Shown piece by piece: positions 1 to 5,612 of a stretch of DNA of 6,802 nt. Positions within the stretch are counted from its first letter, which is position 1, and each line of letters begins with the position of its first letter. Origin of the DNA: an uncultured Erythrobacteraceae bacterium (GTDB lineage: Bacteria; Pseudomonadota; Alphaproteobacteria; Sphingomonadales; Sphingomonadaceae); contig CAMLQG010000126.1 of assembly GCA_946482075.1 (NCBI GenBank), positions 1 through 6,802 of the forward strand, written 5' to 3'. The notes beneath the pieces were generated by a model, which was given only the letters and a program-made list of their open reading frames with translations, was not told where the DNA came from and ran no database searches. Position numbers and translations under genes: made by a program.

Positions 1-90
1 GCGCCATGCCGGTTCGGGACCGCTGCCGGCGGGGTGGCGATGAGGGGAAGATGGAGGGGCGCTTTCGGAGGGATAAGTGTCAACCACTTT

Positions 91-182
91 CGTCATTGCG
101 AGGCCGCAAGGCCGCGGCAATCCAGAGCCCTTGCGCGCGACGCTCTGGATTGCCGCGTCGGCTCCGCCTCCTCGCAATGACG
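91..182. repeat. 92-bp nested intergenic palindrome (REP/MITE-like stem-loop)
   Basis: Two nested perfect inverted repeats are visible. The outer arms are 91-103 and 170-182 (13 bp, cgtcattgcgagg and its complement). The inner arms are 113-128 and 142-157 (16 bp, cgcggcaatccagagc and its complement), around a 13-nt loop at 129-141. The arms are separated by unpaired stretches of 9 nt (104-112) and 12 nt (158-169). The element starts 16 nt beyond the aldehyde dehydrogenase stop codon, so it would fold at the 3' end of the operon mRNA and could stabilise it or aid termination; no T-tract follows on either strand. Elements with 'cgtcattgcgag' ends that pass into 'gcaatccag' are familiar as dispersed intergenic repeats in alphaproteobacterial genomes, but copy number cannot be judged from one window. 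Confidence 0.85.
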
Positions 183-198
183 GGTTGCACAAGTGACC

Positions 199-1662
199 CT
201 ACGCAATCGCGACGTTCTTCGTGCGGATGAATTCCGACAGCCCCTCGAACCCGCCTTCGCGGCCATAGCCGCTCAGGCCCTGCCCGCCGAACGGCGCGTT
301 CTCGCGTGCGGTCGGGGCGCCGTTGACCTGGATCGTACCGGCATCGAGGCGATGGACCAGCCGCAAGGTGCGCGGCAGGTTGGTCGAATGGATATAGGCC
401 CCAAGCCCGAAAGGCGTCCCGTTGGCGATCTGAACCGCTTCGTCCACATTGCGGAACGTCAGCACCGACAGCACCGGCCCGAAACATTCCGCCTGGCCCA
501 GCATGCTGCCGGGCTCCACCCCGGTAAACACGGTCGGCTGGACGAAGGAGCCGGCTTCCAGCCCTTCCGGAATGCCCCCGCCCAAGGCGAGCTTGCCGTC
601 ACCGCGCGTCTTCGCCTGCCCGATCATGTCGAGCAGCCGCGCTTGCGCGGCCTTGCTCACCACGGGGCCAAGCTCCGTCTCGTTCTGCAGCGGATCGCCC
701 ACGCGCAGCGAGCGGATTTCCTCCACCACGCGCTCGGTGAATTCCTCCGCGATCGATTCCTCGACCAGCAGGCGGGTCGGCAGCACGCAGCCCTGCCCCG
801 CCAGGAACAGCGGCGTACGCGCACTGTGCTTGACCGCCACGTCAAGATCCGCATCGGCGAAAACGAGATTGGCGGACTTGCCGCCGAGTTCGTAGATCGC
901 GGGCTTCATCTCATGCGCGATCGCCGCCGCTATCTTGCGCGCGGTGGCGGTGCCGCCGGTGAAAGCGATCTTCTGCACGTCCGGATGCTTCACCAAGGCT
1001 TCGCCCGCATCCGGGCCACCGGTGACGAGATTGATCACGCCCGGCGGAATGCCCGCTTCCAGCGCGAGCTGGATCAGGCGCCAGGCGGTGAAGGGCGTGA
1101 ATTCCGGAGGCTTGATCACGATCGTATTGCCGGCGGCAAGCGCGGGGCCGACTTTCATCGCTAGCCCCATCAGCGGCCCGTTCCAGGTGATGATCATCGC
1201 GATCACGCCCCAGGGTTCGGGCAGCGTGTAATCGAAAACGGTATCGTCCTGATAGGTGGAGACAACCCGGCCTTCGAGCTTGTCCGCCCAGCCCGCGGCA
1301 TATTTCGTCCAGGCGGCGAACTTGCCGGGAATGATCCGCACGCCGGAGATGGGCGAGCCCACTTCGCGCGTGCCGATCCAGGCGAATTCCTCGGCATGCT
1401 GCTCGACGAGGTCGGCCAGGCGGAACAGCCGGTCGCGCCGCTCGGACGGCTTCATTCCGCGCCAGGCGGGCAGCGCCTTCATCGCCGCGGCGACAGCGGC
1501 GTCCACTTCCTTCGGGCCCGCCAGCGGAATCTCGGCCTGCTCTTCTCCCGTCGCAGGGAAGACATGGACATGGGTGCCGCCGCTGCCGCTGTCGAGAAAG
1601 GATTCGCCTATGACCAAGCCGGCCTTGGGCAGGGCCATGCCAGCGTGATTGTGCAGATTCAT
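199..1662 (-). CDS. NAD(P)-dependent aldehyde dehydrogenase
   Basis: This is a 487-residue protein, full length for the ALDH superfamily. It would oxidise an aldehyde to the carboxylate with NAD(P)+ in the cytoplasm. The catalytic set is complete: Asn161 in ITWNG, Lys184 in IKPPE (cofactor), the FTGGTATAR nucleotide loop near 234-242, the general base Glu258 in ELGGKSAN, the nucleophile Cys292 in AGQGC, and Glu392 in ECFGP. The ATG at 1662 is chosen because an AAAGGAG site sits 5 nt upstream; the stop is TAG at 199-201. It begins 23 nt after the GntR gene and is the last gene of the apparent operon, followed by the palindrome. There is no signal peptide or membrane segment. The aldehyde substrate is not identifiable. 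The neighbours suggest that the acid product is passed to the acyl-CoA synthetase, but this is inference. Confidence 0.95.
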   Translation of the reverse strand: MNLHNHAGMALPKAGLVIGESFLDSGSGGTHVHVFPATGEEQAEIPLAGPKEVDAAVAAAMKALPAWRGMKPSERRDRLFRLADLVEQHAEEFAWIGTREVGSPISGVRIIPGKFAAWTKYAAGWADKLEGRVVSTYQDDTVFDYTLPEPWGVIAMIITWNGPLMGLAMKVGPALAAGNTIVIKPPEFTPFTAWRLIQLALEAGIPPGVINLVTGGPDAGEALVKHPDVQKIAFTGGTATARKIAAAIAHEMKPAIYELGGKSANLVFADADLDVAVKHSARTPLFLAGQGCVLPTRLLVEESIAEEFTERVVEEIRSLRVGDPLQNETELGPVVSKAAQARLLDMIGQAKTRGDGKLALGGGIPEGLEAGSFVQPTVFTGVEPGSMLGQAECFGPVLSVLTFRNVDEAVQIANGTPFGLGAYIHSTNLPRTLRLVHRLDAGTIQVNGAPTARENAPFGGQGLSGYGREGGFEGLSEFIRTKNVAIA

Positions 1663-1667
1663 CCTCT

Positions 1668-1674
1668 CTCCTTT
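1668..1674 (-). promoter_or_regulatory. Strong ribosome binding site of the aldehyde dehydrogenase
   Basis: The minus strand reads AAAGGAG followed by 5 nt (AGAGG) and the ATG at 1662. It is the best Shine-Dalgarno match in the window. It lies in the 23-nt gap after the regulator gene and fixes the start of the aldehyde dehydrogenase. Confidence 0.8.
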
Positions 1675-1685
1675 CGACCCATCTT

Positions 1686-2471
1686 TTATTCGAGCTTTTC
1701 GCCCACGGAGCGCTCCAGAACCATTTCCAGGCGGAAACGGCCCGCCGGGAAATGGCCGAAGCCGACTTCCGCCGCCTCGCCCGCCCCGGTGATGAAGCGC
1801 GTGCGCACCACCATGATCGGCGAGCCTTCATCGACCTTGAGCAGCCCGGCCACCCGGGCATCCGCCGCCGCCGCCTGGATTTCCTGTTCGACGCGCGCGA
1901 TCACGATGCCGAAATGCTCCTGCAGCAGCGTGTAGACCGTGTGATTGTCGCTCAGCAGATCGACCACGCCGGCATAGCGTTCCGGCAGGTAGATCTGCGA
2001 ATAGCCCAGCGGCAGGCTTCCGCGCATCGGATTGCGGAGATATTCCGCCAGCACCCATTTCCCGCCTGCGGGGACGGAAAGCTTCTCCGCCAGCTTCGCG
2101 TCGGTCTTGAGCTCGCTCACTCCCAGCATCTGGCTGCGCGTGCGCTGCGAATATTGCAGCATTTCCCCGATGGAACGCACCGAGTTGACGAAATCCTCGC
2201 TCGGGTCGAGCGAGATCAGCACCGAGCGCGTGCCGCGGCGGCGCTTGATGTAACCGAGCGTTTCCAGCTCCTTCAGCGCCTGGCGCACGGTCGTCCGCGT
2301 GGTACCGAAGTGCTCGACCAGATCGGCTTCGCTGACGATCGCTTCCCCCACCTGCCAGCGCGCCGCCTTGATCTCATCCAGCAGATGGCCGAGGATATCG
2401 CGATAGCCGACCCGTTTCGCGGGCGTCTCAACCGGTGGTTTGGGTTTGGTGACGGTCACAGTCTGCCCCAT
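1686..2471 (-). CDS. GntR-family (HutC type, UTRA domain) transcriptional regulator
   Basis: This is a 261-residue DNA-binding repressor or activator. Residues ~22-86 form the GntR winged helix-turn-helix: YRDILGHLLDEI, then SEADLVEHFGTTRTTVRQALKELETLGYI, then the basic wing KRRRGTRSVLI. Residues ~95-255 match the UTRA ligand-binding fold typical of the HutC subfamily (…LGYSQIYLPERYAG…, …VEQEIQAAAADARVAGLLKVDEG, a closing FPAGRFRLEM). The effector is usually a small pathway metabolite; here it could be the CoA ester, acid or aldehyde handled by the neighbours (inference). Two starts are possible: TTG at 2477 and ATG at 2471. I chose ATG because a weak GAGA lies 8 nt upstream of it and only 2 nt from the TTG. 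The gene starts 10 nt after the synthetase stop and ends 23 nt before the aldehyde dehydrogenase, so it is probably co-transcribed and autoregulated. No operator-like palindrome is visible in these short gaps. Confidence 0.92.
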   Translation of the reverse strand: MGQTVTVTKPKPPVETPAKRVGYRDILGHLLDEIKAARWQVGEAIVSEADLVEHFGTTRTTVRQALKELETLGYIKRRRGTRSVLISLDPSEDFVNSVRSIGEMLQYSQRTRSQMLGVSELKTDAKLAEKLSVPAGGKWVLAEYLRNPMRGSLPLGYSQIYLPERYAGVVDLLSDNHTVYTLLQEHFGIVIARVEQEIQAAAADARVAGLLKVDEGSPIMVVRTRFITGAGEAAEVGFGHFPAGRFRLEMVLERSVGEKLE

Positions 2472-2481
2472 GCTCAATGTC

Positions 2482-4596
2482 TCAAGCCGGCGCTCCTAGC
2501 ACGATCTTGGCGTCGAGTGCGATGACTCCGCCCTGGTCGGGCTGAACCATCAGTGGATTGACGTCGATCGAACCCAATCGCGGTTCCGCCAGCGCCAGTT
2601 GACCGAGCGCAACAGCCGCGAGGGCAAGCGCATCGATATCGTAGCTCCGCCCGCGAAAACCCGTCAGCAGGCGACCGAACTTGGTCTTGCCCAGCGCGTG
2701 CTTCACTTCCGCTTCCGAGAAGGGCGGGACCAGCACGGATGCATCGCCCAGCAGTTCCACCAGGATACCGCCCGCGCCGACCACGATCACCGGGCCCACG
2801 ACAGGATCGCGCTGGAGGCCCAGAATGGCTTCGAGCCCGGTTTCGATCATCTCTTCCAGCAGGATGCTGTCCGCGTCCGGATCGGCCTGGGCCAGAGCGC
2901 TACGGATGCGCGCCCATGCCGCGTCGATCGCCAGGTCGTCCCGCAGGGCAAGGGCGACGAGGCCATATTCGGTCTTGTGCGCGATCTTGTCGGACAGCCC
3001 CTTCATGACGACAGGCTTGCGCAGCGCGGAATGATCGCCAGGCGTCTCGCCCGCAGGCAGCACCGCGCTTGCAGGGATGGAGAAGCCGGCGGAGACCAGC
3101 AGCGCCTTGCTGTCCGCCTCGTCCAGCAACCCGTCTTCAGTGGGCAGCGCCAGCTTCGGTGCCGCTACCGCAGCGCTCCCACCCTTGCGCAGCTTCACCC
3201 GCGCGCTCTGCGCATCGATCGCGCGCAGCGCCTTGAGCAGCGGCACGGTCAGGTCGGTCAGCATGATGCCGGCCTGGTTCAGCCTTTCGCGATCCTCCGC
3301 ATCGACCGAGGGCGAGATCGCGATCAGCTTGTTCATCCCGCGCGCCTTGGCCTCCACCAGTATCCGCGCGACCTGCTCGTTGATCTCGGGCTTCAGAAGC
3401 ACGAGGCCGAACAGCAGCACGTTGAAGCCGTCGTCACGGAAGACCTCGATGATCTGCGGGATCAGCTGGTTCTGCGCGGCGATGTCATACGGGTTTACCG
3501 GATGGCTTTGCGTGGGAAGCGCTTTCAGCTGTGCGGCGCCCTTCTCGGATGGGTCCTGCAACGGCATATCCAGCCGCGCCATCTCATCCGCCGCTTGCGC
3601 TGCAAACCCACCAGAGATCGAAGCGATGAAGGGACGCAGCGCTTCCCCATCACTCCAATCGTAGCGCAGCAGGCATTCCGCGATGCAGGCCAGCGTCTCC
3701 AGATCGTCGGCGACATAGACCCCTTCGCTTTCCAGGAAGGAGACCGTGTTGCGATAGGAACCGGCGATGGCACCGGTATGCGACAGCGCTGCCTTCTGTC
3801 CGCTTTCCGATTCCCCGACCTTGATCGCGATCACCGGCTTGCCGGCAGCGCGGGCACGAGCGAGCGCGGCCTTGAACGGCTCGATCTTGCGGATCGTCTC
3901 GAGATAGATCGCGATCAGGCCGGTATCCGGATCGTCCACGAAATAATCGAGATAATCGGCGGCGCCCAGCACCAGCTCGTTGCCGCAAGTGACGTATTTG
4001 CTGATGCCCAGCCCGCACTGGCCGAAGCGGCTGAGCAGCGAACTGACCATCGCCCCGCTCTGCGAGACGACGCTGATCCGGCCGGACTTCACCCGCCCCC
4101 GATACTGGAAGATCGGCGCGATGGATGGCACCAGGCCCAGACCCGCATTGGCAAGCCCGTTGGTGTTGGGGCCCGTCACCGCCACGCCGTGATCGCGCAC
4201 CAGGGCGAGCAGGCGCTTGTCGCGCTCCAGCCCTTCCCCGCCCGCTTCGCCGAAGCCCTGCGAGATGATCACCAGGCTGCGGATGCCGCGCGCCACGCAT
4301 TGTTCGGCGATATCGATCGCGGTGGCGGCCGGCACGATGATCATCGCGGCTTCAATGCCATCGGGTAGCGCTTCCACGCTGGGATAGCATTTATGGCCCA
4401 GCATCATCTCATGCTTGGGATGGACCACGCTGATCGTGCCCTGATAACCGAGCAGCGACATCGCATTGATCGGCGAACTGCCGAGCTTGGTGGGATCGGC
4501 GGACGCCCCGATGATCGCAATCGAACGCGCTTCGAACAGCTTGCGGATCGCATCCTTGGTGGGTGCGGTGTGGAGTTCCTGCTGCAAGGTCGCCAT
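2482..4596 (-). CDS. ADP(NDP)-forming acyl-CoA synthetase, fused alpha and beta parts
   Basis: This 704-residue enzyme belongs to the ADP-forming acetyl-CoA synthetase/succinyl-CoA ligase-like superfamily. It interconverts a carboxylate, CoA and ATP with acyl-CoA, ADP and phosphate. Domains in order: CoA-binding Rossmann fold ~15-140 (SIAIIGAS near 25-32, TGPNTNG near 141-147); succinyl-CoA ligase-like domains ~170-460, with SGRISVVSQSGAM at 171-183 and the phosphohistidine motif ALSHTGAIAGS, probable active His273; a linker near 465-485; and an ATP-grasp domain ~485-700, with MKGLSDKIAHKTEYG containing the probable second phospho-relay His540, GPVIVVGAGGILVELLGD and the metal-site motif IDVNPL. 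Single-chain alpha-beta order and length match the bacterial form. The ATG at 4596 shares one base with the lyase stop (TGATG), and GGAGAAGG lies just upstream, implying translational coupling. The substrate is unknown; short or branched acids are likely from the family. The upstream lyase frame happens to be open into this gene, but that extension is not real protein. Confidence 0.93.
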   Translation of the reverse strand: MATLQQELHTAPTKDAIRKLFEARSIAIIGASADPTKLGSSPINAMSLLGYQGTISVVHPKHEMMLGHKCYPSVEALPDGIEAAMIIVPAATAIDIAEQCVARGIRSLVIISQGFGEAGGEGLERDKRLLALVRDHGVAVTGPNTNGLANAGLGLVPSIAPIFQYRGRVKSGRISVVSQSGAMVSSLLSRFGQCGLGISKYVTCGNELVLGAADYLDYFVDDPDTGLIAIYLETIRKIEPFKAALARARAAGKPVIAIKVGESESGQKAALSHTGAIAGSYRNTVSFLESEGVYVADDLETLACIAECLLRYDWSDGEALRPFIASISGGFAAQAADEMARLDMPLQDPSEKGAAQLKALPTQSHPVNPYDIAAQNQLIPQIIEVFRDDGFNVLLFGLVLLKPEINEQVARILVEAKARGMNKLIAISPSVDAEDRERLNQAGIMLTDLTVPLLKALRAIDAQSARVKLRKGGSAAVAAPKLALPTEDGLLDEADSKALLVSAGFSIPASAVLPAGETPGDHSALRKPVVMKGLSDKIAHKTEYGLVALALRDDLAIDAAWARIRSALAQADPDADSILLEEMIETGLEAILGLQRDPVVGPVIVVGAGGILVELLGDASVLVPPFSEAEVKHALGKTKFGRLLTGFRGRSYDIDALALAAVALGQLALAEPRLGSIDVNPLMVQPDQGGVIALDAKIVLGAPA

Positions 4597-4599
4597 CAG

Positions 4600-4608
4600 C
4601 CCTTCTCC
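4600..4608 (-). promoter_or_regulatory. Ribosome binding site that fixes the synthetase start inside the long open frame
   Basis: The minus strand reads GGAGAAGGG, then CTG, then the ATG at 4596. The GGAG part is 8 nt from the start codon. The site lies within the last codons of the lyase, and the lyase TGA overlaps the ATG by one base. This supports initiation at 4596 rather than read-in from the lyase frame. Confidence 0.75.
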
Positions 4609-4781
4609 GCCAGGCGCAGGATCTCCCGCGCGGTCGCGACATGGGCGATATCGATATGCTCGCCCGCATACATGACCGAAGCACGACCCTGCGCCTCGGC
4701 CTTGGCGAAAGCCTCGATCATGCCTTCGTAATAGGCGCGGTCCTTGGCGCTCAGCGAATAGACTTCGTTCACCACCGCCAC

Positions 4782-4920
4782 GTTGGGCACGCTGAGGCCG
4801 GCGTCCTTGGCGTCGCGCATGAACTGGAGGTTTCGGGCCATCGACGTGCCCTTGCCCATCTTGCGGTTCAGGTCGTCGCTGCCGCTCTCCAGGCCGAAGC
4901 TGATCCGCGCCATGCCGCTC
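4782..4920 (-). other. 139-nt foreign-looking insert in the lyase gene, radical-SAM-like in translation
   Basis: This stretch separates the two lyase parts. Read in the frame of the lyase C-terminus, it gives 46 residues plus one extra base, beginning SGMARISFGLESGSDD and ending near DAKDAGLSVPN. The patterns ISFGLESGSDDLNRKMGKG and NLQFMRDAKDAGLSV look like the part of radical SAM (B12-binding type) barrels that reads roughly fGlESGsd-x-vL-x-x-M-x-KGt…n-x-x-f-i-x-x-ak-x-AGl-x-v. They do not look like any part of a CitE lyase. The radical SAM Cys cluster (CxxxCxxC) is absent, so it cannot be a working enzyme. G+C content resembles its surroundings, so composition does not mark it as foreign. 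The resemblance is from memory of the family and is not a search result. Confidence 0.5.
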
Positions 4921-5608
4921 GCCCGCGAAGCCAAGCTTGCGGTTGAACTCGGCGAAGCTGCGCAAACCGTCGAGGTCATGTACGTCCTGCCACAATCCAC
5001 CCACCGGATAGGGCTTGCCCGCCGCGCGCAGCGCCGTGACCGCACGCGATCGCAGGAACAGCGTCTCCAGCCCTTCCGGCGTCCATTCGAAGCCCAGCGC
5101 CCGCGCGACATCCGCATTGCGCGCGGCACACGCCGTAAGCGTTTCCACGCGCGGATGGCTGGCAATGTCGAAGCACAGCTGCACTGCGCGCGCGGTTTCC
5201 AGCGCGACCACCAGATGTACGCTTCCGGGTTCCAGCCCCGCGCGATCCTCCGCCTCTGCCGTCATGCGCGATGCGAATTCAACATCCTGCGCATCTTCCG
5301 CCTTGGGGATGAACAGAGCCGAGAGACCGGGCCGAACCGCCGCCAGGATATCCTCGAAATCATAGACATGCAGCCCGCGATTCACACGCACCATGAGCCG
5401 CGTGGACGTGGTGCCCGCCACTCGGTCGATCGCTTCAGCTACCATCGCGCGAGCGGCGGGCTTGTCCGCCACCGGCACGCTGTCTTCCAGATCGAGCACG
5501 ATGGCGTCAGGCCCGGCTGCCAGCGCCTTCTCCAGCCAGCCCGGCCGGTTGCCCGGCACGAAAAGCATCGTGCGGATCGGGCGGAGTTTCGCGGTGTCCA
5601 TCACACCG

Positions 5609-5612
5609 CCTC
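5609..5612 (-). promoter_or_regulatory. Ribosome binding site deciding the lyase start
   Basis: The minus strand has GAGG, 7 nt (CGGTGTG), then ATG at 5601. The site overlaps the TGA stop of the acyl-CoA dehydrogenase (5613-5611). The spacing favours the ATG over the in-frame GTG one codon earlier at 5604. Confidence 0.65.

Larger units (their letters stand above)
4596..5601 (-). pseudogene. HpcH/HpaI-CitE family CoA-ester lyase, broken by a frame-shifting insertion
   Basis: Members of this family use Mg2+ to cleave or form malyl-, citramalyl- or methylmalyl-CoA-like esters. From the ATG at 5601 (GAGG 7 nt upstream), 227 residues are a normal TIM-barrel lyase: LRPIRTMLFVPGNRPGWLEK, IVLDLEDSVP (Asp37, Glu39, Asp40), VRVNRG, VVALETARAV with probable metal ligand Glu135, ARNADVARALGF with Asp164, GLWQDVHDLDGL and FNRKLGFAG ending at 4921. 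The C-terminus, 61 residues beginning VAVVNEVYSLS and ending in AREILRLAEKG, is also typical but sits in a different frame (4781-4599; TGA at 4598-4596). Between them lie 139 nt instead of the roughly 27-30 expected, so the conserved GxxxIHPxxV segment is missing and the frame shifts. Without the insert the protein would be about 297 residues, normal for the family. As read, no intact lyase can be made unless ribosomes shift frame. An error in the sequence is the main alternative. Confidence 0.8.

Noticed and set aside
91..182. Canonical rho-independent terminator or CRISPR-like repeat
   Set aside because: There is no T-tract after the stem on either strand, and there is a single nested palindrome rather than regularly spaced repeats.
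6..230. Small plus-strand gene of 74 codons at the left edge
   Set aside because: It runs through the palindrome and into the end of the aldehyde dehydrogenase, is Arg/Ser-rich and has no ribosome binding site. Bases 1-90 show nothing else supportable.
193..1164. Plus-strand open frame opposite the aldehyde dehydrogenase
   Set aside because: Same kind of antisense shadow; the minus-strand ALDH has all its catalytic motifs.
2472..2477. TTG start for the GntR regulator at 2477
   Set aside because: The purine-rich GAGA is only 2 nt from the TTG but 8 nt from the ATG at 2471. The two extra residues add nothing to the domain.
2599..4368. Long plus-strand open frame (589 codons) opposite the synthetase
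   Set aside because: It is a mirror of the high-GC synthetase gene. Its composition is rich in Arg, Gln, His and Asp, no protein family is recognisable, and the opposite strand has a clear enzyme.
4782..4920. Palindromic coding insert like those described in Rickettsia genes
   Set aside because: The insert has no obvious terminal inverted repeats or self-complementary core, and its translation looks like an enzyme fragment rather than a helical repeat peptide.
2482..5604. A genuine lyase-synthetase fusion enzyme
   Set aside because: The linker is out-of-frame sequence of low-complexity Arg/Gln/Gly composition, while the true lyase C-terminus is encoded in another frame over the same bases and ends at the synthetase start.
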